NCBI RefSeq assembly: GCF_017833255.1
Contig: NZ_JAFIBU010000001.1
Location: forward strand, 3,446,001 to 3,510,000
Reading direction: 5' to 3'
DNA: 64,000 nucleotides
From: Paenibacillus sp. PvR098
Lineage (GTDB): Bacteria; Bacillota; Bacilli; Paenibacillales; NBRC-103111
A program made the translations under genes and the position numbers. The notes beneath the pieces were generated by a model. That model ran no database searches. It worked only from the letters and a program-made list of their open reading frames with translations, and was not told the origin of the DNA. Of the stretch, positions 42,437-50,443 are shown piece after piece; the first letter of the stretch is position 1; the number at the start of each line of letters is the position of its first letter.

Positions 42437-43769
42437 ATCCAGCAAGCCATTTCATGCTCTCGAAGTCGCTGGCAGGAACGAGTATTGGGGGCAGTCGCTT
42501 TCCGTTGTACAGGATGCAGCCCTCCAGTTCGTAGAACCGCTGGCGTTCCGCGCCGTCGTCCTTCACGATGTCTTTGTTGATCCAGGCAAAAAAATTGGCC
42601 TGGGGAACGAATGTTTGCTCGCCGTCTTTGTCCTTTAGCGCCAAACAAAGATTGCTTCCCCTAACCGAGTATCGCTCCGGAAGCAGGTCTGCCTTCGCTC
42701 TGATCTTTGCGGAGAAGGCGCTGGCCTTTTTCGCCTTTCTAGGCGACACAAACAAGGCGGGGGAGTTGGTGATTTCGTCTTCGCCATTTGTTCGTACGGT
42801 GCCGAAGCATTTGGAGATTTGCTCCTCGCCGCATCCGAAAGTCCTGCAGCGAGTTGGCCCGTAGCTCGCGCTGTCGCCTTCCGCAGCCATTTGAGCGATC
42901 CGCTGCTCGTTTCGTGCGTCGTGCTTGCCACTAAGCTGCGAGAAGGCGCGTGCCGCTTCGGGGTATCCCGCACGGACGAGCATGGCGGTGACCTTATGCC
43001 AAGAGTCTTCATCGCAGCCGATGCCCTTCTGCTCCTCGACGAAGTTGCGCATTTTTTCGCATTTCTTCGTTAGTACATCCAGTATCTGATCTGCCGATGG
43101 CGAGCTACCTGTAATTGTATCTTGGTCGCGTTTCGGCACAGAAGGTCGCTCGAAAGGCTCGGCCTCACCGTCGAGGGTTGTTTTGACTGTGGTTTTCGGC
43201 GACAAGAGTTTCAGAATGGCTTGGGGCGCGTCTGCCAAAGGCACATCGCCCGGACCCCTGCCGGGAAGCCATTCGTACCTACCACCGTTTCGATGCAAGG
43301 AAGGCGGAAGAACGGTCAATTGACCATCCGCAAGAATCGACAACTCCTCGTGTCCCCCATTGGGACCCCGATCGGTGTACTTTTGGTAAGCCGTACCTTT
43401 CGGAATCCCGAGCAGGTATCTCGCGCCGCCTCCCGGCGTGGAAAATGCCCAAGTTAGCGGCGGCTCGCCTCCGAACAACTCATGCACCCTCGATTCGCCG
43501 TAAGCGCCGTCAGCGTCGATTCCGACAATGCCAGCTTTGGAACCAGTTAGCATCCCGACGTTGCTTTCGGGCCATTCCCCGAACCATTCGCTGATGGTTT
43601 CGGGATCGTCAGTTCCCCTCGCAGACCAGTTGCCGATCCGTGGCGCTTTACCCGGATTGCCGCATGTTGCCTTATGGTGCTCGGAAGCCCCTTCATGACG
43701 AGGATGGCAAACAGGGATTAGCAAAAAGTTGGCGCTTGCGTAGGCGAGCGCTGCCTCTTGCGTCGTCAT
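42351..43769 (-). pseudogene. Prim-Pol half of the frameshifted replication gene
   Basis: N-terminal bifunctional primase/polymerase domain: A-x-Y-A-S-A-N-F-L-L-I-P-V, metal-binding V-G-I-D-A-D, G-G-A-R-Y-L-L-G, and the P-P-S-L-H-R-N-G-G-R-Y-E-W signature. A Cys-containing segment (R-C-R-T-F-G-C-G-E) follows. The last about 25 codons before the stop at 42351 are out-of-frame sequence. The start is uncertain: ATG 43769 gives the natural domain boundary but has no strong ribosome site, and further in-frame starts exist up to 43904. Confidence 0.75.
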
Positions 43770-43848
43770 TGCATTTAGTTGATTTGAGGAGAGTGTTGCA
43801 TGGATTCTTCTTCTATCGCCATGTCCGACACCGCTTTCTGTCATGTTG

Positions 43849-43872
43849 GCAGGCGGGATTGACCCCGCCTGC
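43849..43872 (-). other. Intercistronic hairpin
   Basis: Perfect 9-bp stem GCAGGCGGG / CCCGCCTGC with a 6-nt loop between the 188-aa gene and the primase gene. No T-tract; possibly a regulatory or attenuating structure. Confidence 0.5.
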
Positions 43873-43881
43873 TGGTAGAAC

Positions 43882-44448
43882 TTAATGATCCTCGTTGGGA
43901 TCAAAGCTATCCAATTTCAGTTCATCAAGTTCATGATCAGGTTGCTCATGCTCGGTAGTAGCCTCGGATTCAAGTATCGCTTGCTCGGCATAAGACTCGT
44001 GTTTATCCTCATCCTGAAGCTTCCCCTGTAGGGTTACAATGGCAACGGGCTTCCCTTCGAGATTCGTGATCTTCACGTTGTCGTAGGAAATGGTGGATCT
44101 GCCCTTGAAATCGAGTCCAAAGGTTTCCACGATTTCCTGAGCCAGCCCGCCGGAGTAGATGACGGATTTTTTTCCGCTAGTACGCAGCAGGAAACGCTTG
44201 TCGTCGAGGCCGAGGTCATTGCCGATCACCACCCCGCTGTTGGTATATGCAAATTGTACGGAGTCCGGGGAGCCGATTGCCCCAATCACATCGGGCGCAA
44301 TCGTAACTCTCTTGCCGTTTTTTTTCGTGTAAACGATGGAAAACTTGCTTGGTGCGAGAAACTCTCTAGGTACGTGCGTACTTCCGGCTGGCTTGAGTTG
44401 CTGAAGCTTGATCTCCTCTAGGATCAAAGAATCTTGATTGCTTGTCAT
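43882..44448 (-). CDS. Hypothetical protein, 188 aa
   Basis: GGAGGGTG precedes the ATG at 44448. The protein has a moderately basic N-terminal two-thirds and a very acidic C-terminal tail (E-x-E-A-T-T-E-H-E-Q-P-D-H-E-L-D), a layout often seen in single-strand-binding or other DNA-mimicking partners, but no family is recognised. Immediately upstream of the primase gene in the same direction. Confidence 0.6.
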   Translation of the reverse strand: MTSNQDSLILEEIKLQQLKPAGSTHVPREFLAPSKFSIVYTKKNGKRVTIAPDVIGAIGSPDSVQFAYTNSGVVIGNDLGLDDKRFLLRTSGKKSVIYSGGLAQEIVETFGLDFKGRSTISYDNVKITNLEGKPVAIVTLQGKLQDEDKHESYAEQAILESEATTEHEQPDHELDELKLDSFDPNEDH

Positions 44449-44730
44449 GTCGATTCACCCTCCAAATGGTTTGATGATGATTCTGTGCTCGTCGATGCTT
44501 ACTGAGATCAACTGAGCGCCATGCTTGCCCGCGATGACTTGTTCAAAGCGTTTAGTTATCGGAGCTATTTAGTTTTCAAGGAGCATTGATTTCAAGGACC
44601 TGAAGTTTTTCCTCGATTGCTCTTGAAACCTTATGATCCAATGATAGCTTCGTAATCAAATGAAAAAAATGTACGTATTTTCATGTCTTTTATTCAAAAC
44701 GAACACAAACACGTGTTCCTGTTTAATTGC
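44449..44730 (-). other. Leader region with two very short frames
   Basis: Between the terminator at 44731 and the 188-aa gene. Two coding-like fragments of about 28 and 33 codons run on the minus strand; the second ends in G-G-stop and its last bases form the GGAGGGTG ribosome site of the next gene. Neither has a clear start with a ribosome site, so they may be remnants. A GAACAC/GTGTTC palindrome is at 44701-44718. Confidence 0.35.
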
Positions 44731-44767
44731 AAAAAAAGAAGAGCAACTATGTAGCTGCCCTTCTTTT
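44731..44767 (-). terminator. Terminator of the 227-aa gene
   Basis: On the minus strand AAAAGAAG-GGCAGC / GTTGC-TCTTCTT stem, ending in seven T, 11 nt after the stop codon at 44778. Confidence 0.8.
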
Positions 44768-44777
44768 GACCAGATTC

Positions 44778-45461
44778 TCACTGTTCGTAGATTTTGTCCT
44801 CAGTCATTTTTCGAAGCAATTTTCCAATTTGCTCAACTTGTTTTAGATAATGCTCAGCGTATTGTGTCATTCGATCATCTGGAACATGTCTAGTTATATA
44901 ACGAAAATCATCAACAATTATGTCAGCGATATTCATTTTAAGTTGGTGAACAAGAATAAAACGGATATCTGAAGAACTATAAAAAACCTCGTAAAAATTC
45001 GCGTAGTCATCGGCATCGATATCTTGATTAATATTATCGATGGATCGGTCTATTGTTTTTTTCGTGTTTATTATATCTTGAGCATAGGCCGCTACTGTTT
45101 CGTAATCTTGCAATTTAAAAGGTAGACCAGTTTTGTATATCGTAATATGTCGAATCAAAAGCACAAAGACAGATTTCAGGTGTTTAGGTATCTGAAAATC
45201 ACGGCCTACTTTGTACTCTGATAGCTCTTTTCCCATCAGGGCACACGCTTCTTTGAAGTTTTTAAGAGTATTACGATAAGCACGGTCTTCACTAAGGTAC
45301 GGATATACTTCACTTGCTAAGAATTTCAATGAGTAATAGTTTTTCTCATTGTTCTTTTCTTCGTTCCTATTTTTGTTTTTTTCCTTATCGTTGTTCCTAT
45401 TCTTGCCTTTTTTCATAACTTGCCCATAATGAGCTGGTCTATTATATGGATTCTTTGGCAT
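44778..45461 (-). CDS. Hypothetical protein, 227 aa, Lys/Asn-rich N-terminus
   Basis: Residues about 15-45 are a low-complexity Lys/Asn/Glu stretch; the remainder is predicted helical with many Tyr and Ile. AT-rich relative to its neighbours, suggesting a separate origin. It has its own promoter and terminator, so is a single-gene unit. No domain recognised. Confidence 0.65.
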   Translation of the reverse strand: MPKNPYNRPAHYGQVMKKGKNRNNDKEKNKNRNEEKNNEKNYYSLKFLASEVYPYLSEDRAYRNTLKNFKEACALMGKELSEYKVGRDFQIPKHLKSVFVLLIRHITIYKTGLPFKLQDYETVAAYAQDIINTKKTIDRSIDNINQDIDADDYANFYEVFYSSSDIRFILVHQLKMNIADIIVDDFRYITRHVPDDRMTQYAEHYLKQVEQIGKLLRKMTEDKIYEQ

Positions 45462-45500
45462 TTTTCCCCCGACGTTATAGTTGGTTTTGTGACATACACA

Positions 45501-45530
45501 ATTATATTCGGAGTATTAAGCTTAGAGCAA
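45501..45530 (-). promoter_or_regulatory. Promoter for the 227-aa gene
   Basis: On the minus strand TTGCTC (45525-45530), 18-bp spacer, TATAAT (45501-45506). Confidence 0.6.
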
Positions 45531-45598
45531 ACCGAGAATGTCTGCCCGCTGTAGACAAATAAAAGTATGAGTTTCTCTATGTTTCTTTAACAATTCTT

Positions 45599-45610
45599 AC
45601 GTCCGGACGT
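45599..45610. promoter_or_regulatory. 12-bp perfect palindrome ACGTCCGGACGT
   Basis: Between the ribbon-helix-helix gene and the 227-aa gene, about 70 bp upstream of the latter's promoter. Dyad symmetry fits a dimeric regulator site; assignment to the neighbouring ribbon-helix-helix protein is inference. Confidence 0.4.
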
Positions 45611-45654
45611 GAGTATCTTGGCATAGTATAGGTGGGCAATATTTGACAAATGCT

Positions 45655-46014
45655 TTATGATTCGCTATGTCCATATAGTTGTCGCAAAAGGGCATCAGAA
45701 ACTGCTTCGCTGAAGCTTCGAATCTTTCTCATCTTTTTCTGTTTCTTCAATGCATCGAATAGTTCAATTGGAAGATAGACTGTAACCTTTTGATATCCGT
45801 CTCCAAAATGCGGGGAACGGCTTTTATTGTCTTCGTGTTCTTTGACTTCGACTATTTCTGTGGGACGTTCGGGTGCCTGGAGTGGGACCAGCTTAGTTTC
45901 GTTCTCATTCTCTTTGTTTACTGATCCCCAATTGATACCGTGGAGGGGTTCATTTCTTCTGCCCCCCAAATCCAGGCTACGCTTTCTCCGCATGGTGTAT
46001 CCGCTTGCTTCCAT
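45655..46014 (-). CDS. Ribbon-helix-helix DNA-binding protein
   Basis: 119 aa; the C-terminal 45 residues form an RHH (CopG/ParG-like) fold: strand Y-Q-K-V-T-V-Y-L-P, helix E-L-F-D-A-L-K-K, then I-R-S-F-S-E-A-V-S-D-A-L-L. The N-terminal 70 residues are polar and probably flexible, as in partition ParG-type proteins. AGGAGG upstream of ATG. May regulate island genes or partition; a ParB-like gene lies at the right edge of the window, far away. Confidence 0.75.
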   Translation of the reverse strand: MEASGYTMRRKRSLDLGGRRNEPLHGINWGSVNKENENETKLVPLQAPERPTEIVEVKEHEDNKSRSPHFGDGYQKVTVYLPIELFDALKKQKKMRKIRSFSEAVSDALLRQLYGHSES

Positions 46015-46050
46015 TCAAACCAACCTCCTGCTTTGTTTGAAATCCGACGT

Positions 46051-46064
46051 CGACATCGATGTCG
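46051..46064. promoter_or_regulatory. 14-bp palindrome CGACATCGATGTCG upstream of the RHH gene
   Basis: Perfect dyad 37 bp before the RHH start codon, next to a possible minus-strand -10 (TATAAC at about 46071-46076). Position suggests autoregulation. Confidence 0.5.
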
Positions 46065-46150
46065 ATTTTGTTATAAGGATGTTTGTGTGCAAGTGAAAAG
46101 TAATGCGAGGAATGAGGCCTGTTTTCTTCTATGTTCCAGTTACGTGCCGC

Positions 46151-46169
46151 ACGCCGAGCGTCTCGGCGT
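46151..46169. other. Inverted repeat ACGCCGAG-CGT-CTCGGCGT
   Basis: Perfect 8-bp stem with 3-nt loop in the 434-bp gap between the RHH gene and the 343-aa gene; no T-tract on either side. Nothing else gene-like is seen between 46065 and 46234. Confidence 0.4.
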
Positions 46170-46234
46170 CATTCTAATATATAATATACCATTATTTTAC
46201 ATTTCGATTGCAGTTTTTTGATTTGCTTAAGTGC

Positions 46235-46271
46235 AAAAAATAAAGGCTACCTAGTTTGTAACCTTTATTTA
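46235..46271 (-). terminator. Terminator downstream of the 343-aa gene and small ORF
   Basis: On the minus strand AAATAAAGGTTAC / GTAGCCTTTATTT followed by T. Confidence 0.75.
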
Positions 46272-46315
46272 ATTTTAGACAAAGTTGTCTTTATAGTAAA
46301 CCACTGATGTGTCGA

Positions 46316-46414
46316 TCAATTGTTGTTGTTAGTTAGGTTTAACTTTTTCCATTCATTAAAATGAACTAAATCAATGCTTAGTTGTTTTATAACATCTTCA
46401 ATCTTTACAATCAT
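46316..46414 (-). CDS. Very small protein, 32 aa
   Basis: ATG (complement of 46412-46414) with TAGGAGG at 8-nt spacing on the minus strand, ending TGA at 46316-46318, upstream of a good terminator. The product is amphipathic (I-E-D-V-I-K-Q-L-S-I-D-L-V-H-F) with an Asn run at the C-terminus. The near-ideal ribosome site is the main support. Confidence 0.45.
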   Translation of the reverse strand: MIVKIEDVIKQLSIDLVHFNEWKKLNLTNNNN

Positions 46415-46448
46415 GTGTTTTGCCTCCTAGTTGAGTTCTATAAATAGA

Positions 46449-47480
46449 TTAGTTTCCGAGCTTGTACTTTGGATTAATTAAAATTTTTTCCGCTGAGTGT
46501 CGGGTATGGAAGCGCATGTCTCTTGTGGATTGATTTGCTTGTTCAGTAAAAGCTTCCTTCAACGTAGCGTTTTCGAATTGGAAGTAGTCCCTGCCTTTCT
46601 GACTGCCGAACAGGGCGACCATGGCGTAGTTAAAACTAGCGGGGTTGCAGATTCCTGCGGTACCGGGCGGAAGAAGATCAATGATGTGGCCGATCGTCAA
46701 TTCGTTGGAGTCGATAATATGCTTATCCAGAGAGAGAAGCAGGGAGGCGAAAAGGACGTCAGCGTTTGATCGCAGCTTGATCTTCGACAAATCAAAGCGT
46801 CGTGATTTCGCGTCAGTCCAAGAGAAATTGGTGATTTCAGGCTCCTTGGTCGAGTAGCCTGCTGCTACGTTCTTATATGCGTTACGGTTGCCGTACGCCT
46901 TGAGGAAGCGATCGAGCTGCAGGCGGTTTTTGGCTCCATAGGACAACTTGGGGATGATCGCGCGGAAGAGTTCGGAGTAGCGTTCGAGGTCCTGCAGGGA
47001 GCGTGAGAAGGTCTGTTCGCTGTCCTGATGGTTAATCGCCTTGAGCAGCTCCGACATAGCCTGAATGCGATGTTGGTCGGCTATCTCGAAGTCGTCTGGG
47101 CGCAGCAGGTGAAGGAGAAAGGCTGCGGCGTTGAAGCCGTTTTGCCAGTCGTGCAGGCGTTTCTCCCAGAACTGAAACGATTGCGCGGCCCCGAAGGAAG
47201 CGCCCTGGACAAACTCGGGCCACGCCTTGACGATGGCGAGGATCGTTCTGCTGTGAGCCGAGGGCATGTCTTTCCGCTGCCAGGCACCGAAATGCCAGCC
47301 GAGCGCCTGCCTGAGCGCGGTGATCGGCACGGTGGCGGGATCGCAGAACATTCGCTTCCACTCGTCCAGCGGCTCTACCGGGTATCTGGTGTAGGGGAAA
47401 CGGGACAGGTGCTCGTCGATCTGCTCTTGGATGAGCGCGGCGATTGCGCGTTTTTCTTTTTCGCTTAGTGTTATGGACAT
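46449..47480 (-). CDS. Hypothetical protein, 343 aa
   Basis: Helical protein with no recognised domain. Features: charged N-terminus (S-E-K-E-K-R-A-I-A-A-L-I-Q-E-Q), Trp/Phe-rich middle (W-H-F-G-A-W-Q-R), later L-L-P-P-G-T-A-G-I-C-N-P. GC-rich codon use like the rest of region 2. AGCGATACAGATG-type upstream sequence gives only a weak ribosome site. The 3' end is AT-rich. Confidence 0.65.
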   Translation of the reverse strand: MSITLSEKEKRAIAALIQEQIDEHLSRFPYTRYPVEPLDEWKRMFCDPATVPITALRQALGWHFGAWQRKDMPSAHSRTILAIVKAWPEFVQGASFGAAQSFQFWEKRLHDWQNGFNAAAFLLHLLRPDDFEIADQHRIQAMSELLKAINHQDSEQTFSRSLQDLERYSELFRAIIPKLSYGAKNRLQLDRFLKAYGNRNAYKNVAAGYSTKEPEITNFSWTDAKSRRFDLSKIKLRSNADVLFASLLLSLDKHIIDSNELTIGHIIDLLPPGTAGICNPASFNYAMVALFGSQKGRDYFQFENATLKEAFTEQANQSTRDMRFHTRHSAEKILINPKYKLGN

Positions 47481-47580
47481 CTGTATCGCTCCGTTTAGTA
47501 GGAAAATTGGCGACGGTATCGTCGGTTGCGCTTGATGACGCTCCGGTCGCTACCGTCGCTTATTTAGGGACAGACAGGGG

Positions 47581-47856
47581 TCAGAAGTATTTATCAAAGT
47601 CTACGGGATTAGGTGCGAATGTATTTTTCTGATCTTGATTTTTAGGCAACCTGTAGTCCTCGTCGTGGCCGTTCAGGGCGATCCGCTGCTCCGGCGTTAG
47701 GAACGGGTCTTTGAGTTGGATGTAGAACGGCTTGGCCAGCTCCCGTACCCAGGCGAGCGCGGCGGGGACGGTACCACCATGAAAAACGGGAGGACCGTCT
47801 ATCCAGAGGTCCTCCCATACGAATTCAACTTGTTCGCTTTTTGCGTCAATGTGTAC
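47581..47856 (-). pseudogene. Remnant of a GC-rich gene 3' end
   Basis: In the minus-strand frame ending at TGA 47581-47583, codon use up to about 47775 looks like real coding sequence (A-L-A-W-V-R-E-L-A-K-P-F-Y-I-Q-L-K-D-P-F and a later A-L-N-G-H-D-E-D-Y). No start codon is available: the frame is closed upstream by the TAA of the 73-aa gene. The 5' part is lost, consistent with a recombination joint near 47.78-47.82 kb. Confidence 0.45.
47782..47816 (-). terminator. Terminator of the 73-aa gene
   Basis: On the minus strand GGGAGGACC / GGTCCTCCC, perfect 9-bp stem, then GTTTTTC. Confidence 0.8.
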
Positions 47857-48078
47857 TTAAATGTCTGTTCCGTCGACATACGGATTGGTGCCGTTCTTGT
47901 CGGTAGTTCTAAGGACAAGCCTTACCTTAATCGCGTTATCCACGGTCAAATCCTCATGTACTTCAGCCATCGCGGAGGCCATCACCCACACATTTGCACT
48001 TTCCCGTTCACTTAGAGTGCTCCCATTGTATTCAAATGTTTCTTTGAGCTTGTCCAAAATGAGCTTGACTGTTTTCAT
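47857..48078 (-). CDS. Hypothetical protein, 73 aa
   Basis: The ATG at 48078 has GGAAGGA upstream; a longer frame reaches 48132. Sequence begins M-K-T-V-K-L-I-L-D-K and ends N-P-Y-V-D-G-T-D-I. No family recognised. Small single-gene unit with its own terminator. Confidence 0.55.
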   Translation of the reverse strand: MKTVKLILDKLKETFEYNGSTLSERESANVWVMASAMAEVHEDLTVDNAIKVRLVLRTTDKNGTNPYVDGTDI

Positions 48079-48104
48079 TACATACATCCTTCCAAATGAG
48101 AATA

Positions 48105-48127
48105 GCCCAAGGAGGAATTCCTTGGGC
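48105..48127 (-). terminator. Hairpin downstream of the Mrr-like gene
   Basis: GCCCAAGGA / TCCTTGGGC perfect 9-bp stem, 5-nt loop; weak T-tract. Confidence 0.5.
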
Positions 48128-48246
48128 TTCATTATTATAGTACATGTTTAAGAACGGAGACTTTACGATTTTGATAATGTTATTTTACAGTGAAACTTAA
48201 TTGATTCTTAGTATGGAACATGACCTCACAGAGAACCAGCCTGCTA

Positions 48247-49167
48247 TTAGTGCTTGCTTTTGTTAGATATAGGGTCGAAGTAAATGTAACCTTGTGTTTG
48301 AGCTGCCCTAACTTTGGCATCAAGCATATCACTGAATGATATGTTACCACCGAAAACAAAGCTAAGGTCCCCACCGTCAATTAAAATTGTCTTAATCGAT
48401 TTTCCAGATGTGAGCGCCGAGACGGAGTCGCGTGAGTACCCGTTTATGGAAACAAAGAAACCACGGCCATACATCTTCCCCTCCACCTTATATGCAAAGT
48501 GGTAAAGAGCATCGCTGGCTGTTAAAGCGTCGTGCCATTTAGCTTCTACAATATAGTTCTCACCATCAAATTTTATTGACCCATCGATTTGTTCTCCCTT
48601 AATCTTAAAAGACTCAGTTATTTTAAGGCCTTCATATTCCGCCAAGTCCTGAAGCAGTTTTTCTAGCTTATACCCTCTCTCTTGGGTCGATATAGTCACA
48701 TCACTATAGAGCCTGATAAAATCGTTATTCAGACTTGACAGAGATATCCTTTGCATTTGAGCGGCTCTAGCTGCTTCCTGTTGACGACGTTCCTCTTTTA
48801 CTTTAGCATCGCGTATTTCTTGTACTTGCTTCAAATGATTAATACACCGCAATGCTTCAGCTTCATCCAGCTTCTTTAGCTTCTTGAAATAATAAGGGTC
48901 AAAGTGGTTCCATTCTTTTAAAGATACGAGCATTGCTCTAAACTGCCCCCACCCTCCATCGTCCCTAGAATGAAGTGCTTGAAAAACTCGATCGACTATT
49001 TGGGCACGGTTCAAGCTTTCTTCATTGTAGTTTTTGACAACGGCTAAATCCCGTGAAGTACAGTTATTATTCTTTAAAAAGTCAACAATTTGCTCTTTTG
49101 GCCAAAATATTGCTAGTATGCACGCCCTCATCGCATCAGCAATATCTTTTGGGAACTTTATTGACAC
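48247..49167 (-). CDS. Mrr-like restriction endonuclease-domain protein
   Basis: 306 aa. The C-terminal half has a PD-(D/E)xK nuclease core of the Mrr/restriction_endonuclease type: I-D-G-S-I-K-F-D-G then I-V-E-A-K-W, with a following F-F-V-S-I-N-G-Y strand. The N-terminal 130 residues are helical with a charged coiled-coil (K-E-E-R-R-Q-Q-E-A-A-R). That layout suggests a sensor or adaptor domain joined to an effector nuclease. GTG start. Divergent from the PLD-like gene, with 92 bp between them. Confidence 0.8.
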   Translation of the reverse strand: MSIKFPKDIADAMRACILAIFWPKEQIVDFLKNNNCTSRDLAVVKNYNEESLNRAQIVDRVFQALHSRDDGGWGQFRAMLVSLKEWNHFDPYYFKKLKKLDEAEALRCINHLKQVQEIRDAKVKEERRQQEAARAAQMQRISLSSLNNDFIRLYSDVTISTQERGYKLEKLLQDLAEYEGLKITESFKIKGEQIDGSIKFDGENYIVEAKWHDALTASDALYHFAYKVEGKMYGRGFFVSINGYSRDSVSALTSGKSIKTILIDGGDLSFVFGGNISFSDMLDAKVRAAQTQGYIYFDPISNKSKH

Positions 49168-49259
49168 GTCAGACTTTCAACTCCTCATAGAATTCTTAAT
49201 AGGAAAAATGGTACAATGTTGGGGGTGAATACCTAGATGTCCATAGCGCAGGTGATAAC

Positions 49260-50375
49260 ATGACAAACAATAACCAAAAGACTTATGATTCCATTCTATC
49301 AAAAATTCGAGCAAATTATGAAGATGTAAGTTTAGCAGAGCTTAAGCGAATATCGGAAATCATATGTAGCCGCTATACAGGCAGTGATATCATCCTGAGT
49401 CAACTTTCAAATAAGGAATTAATGGGAAATATGGATTACTTTTCAAGGTCCTATTTTGAGCTGGTAAATTACAAAAAAGTGTGGGGATCCGGTTCTAAGC
49501 ACTACATACTCAGCTCGTTATTTAAATCAAGTTACGGTCTGAGCTCCGAAAGTCGGAAAAGAATATTCGCTGAGAAAGAGTTGTTTATTGAGCAAGATAA
49601 TGTTGGATATGGCAATAGGTCCGGATTCGCTCATTTTAAGTTTTTTGTAAGGGGGAAAATCCCTTATTTATTTTTAGTTCATGAATACGGATACAACAGT
49701 ATTACCAACAAAATAGAAGAGCTAGTAACAACAATTGAAAATGAATTTTTGCATGATATTGGTTTTGATATAATTAAAGATGAAGTGCAGATTTTTTATA
49801 AAGACGTCGGTGAGCATTATGACCAGGTAACACTTCAGCTAGAGATGAAGAATCCGAAGTGGAGAAGTCTTGAAATGCATGAACAACTGTGGTTTGACCA
49901 AACATGGGACTCAATTGGACTTGGTGGGGAAGAGCCTGGCCGGAACACATATTTTTTCGAAAAAGGAAAGCAATTCGATGCATACAAAACAATCATGGAA
50001 ATCTTTGTCAACGTGAAAAAGGAACTTTTTATAGTCGACAATTATGTTGATTCCAGCTTGTTCCTTATGTTAGATATTGTGAAGTCAAGTGCTTCTATAA
50101 AGCTATTGACGTCCAAAATGCACGGGGACGCTTCGATAGCAGTAGATAAATTTAAAGCACAAAGAGGAAACTTCGATTGGTGTAAAGCCAAGGATTTCCA
50201 TGATCGATACTTAATTGCAGACAATGACTGCTACCTGCTCGGGGCTTCTATTAAGGATTTTGCCAACAAAGCGACAACCTTGGTGGCAATTAAAGAAAAA
50301 GAAGTCATCAAGGTGATAAAGACCTATGCTTTAAACATGTTTCAAGAGAATTTGGCCAAAAATGCCGGGGAGTAA
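49260..50375 (+). CDS. PLD-like domain protein, defence candidate
   Basis: 371 aa. The C-terminal region has a PLD-like active-site pattern F-H-D-R-Y-L-I-A-D-N-D followed by L-L-G-A-S-I-K-D, as in phospholipase D-like nuclease relatives of defence islands, and a preceding V-D-N-Y-V-D strand. The N-terminal 230 residues are unassigned. AGGTGAT precedes the ATG. Only one HxD-type motif is visible, so it would need to dimerise. Located between two nuclease genes. Confidence 0.7.
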   Translation: MTNNNQKTYDSILSKIRANYEDVSLAELKRISEIICSRYTGSDIILSQLSNKELMGNMDYFSRSYFELVNYKKVWGSGSKHYILSSLFKSSYGLSSESRKRIFAEKELFIEQDNVGYGNRSGFAHFKFFVRGKIPYLFLVHEYGYNSITNKIEELVTTIENEFLHDIGFDIIKDEVQIFYKDVGEHYDQVTLQLEMKNPKWRSLEMHEQLWFDQTWDSIGLGGEEPGRNTYFFEKGKQFDAYKTIMEIFVNVKKELFIVDNYVDSSLFLMLDIVKSSASIKLLTSKMHGDASIAVDKFKAQRGNFDWCKAKDFHDRYLIADNDCYLLGASIKDFANKATTLVAIKEKEVIKVIKTYALNMFQENLAKNAGE

Positions 50376-50443
50376 TATCTTCAAAATTAAATGGCTTTTG
50401 GGTTTCAAAAGCAGCAGAAGAAAAGAAGTCTACAACGAGGTGG

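Noticed and set aside
42425..42440. Programmed frameshift in the primase-helicase gene
   Set aside because: The site is not a classical X-XXY-YYZ slippery heptamer with a downstream structure; mutation or sequencing error is simpler, though not excluded.
47565..47590. Sixth copy of the repeat (GACAGGGGTC)
   Set aside because: Only the short GACAGGGGT string is shared; none of the other boxes is present nearby.
47581..48078. Stop-codon readthrough joining the 73-aa gene to the downstream coding remnant
   Set aside because: A good terminator hairpin with a T-run lies between them and the composition changes there; a joint is more likely than recoding.
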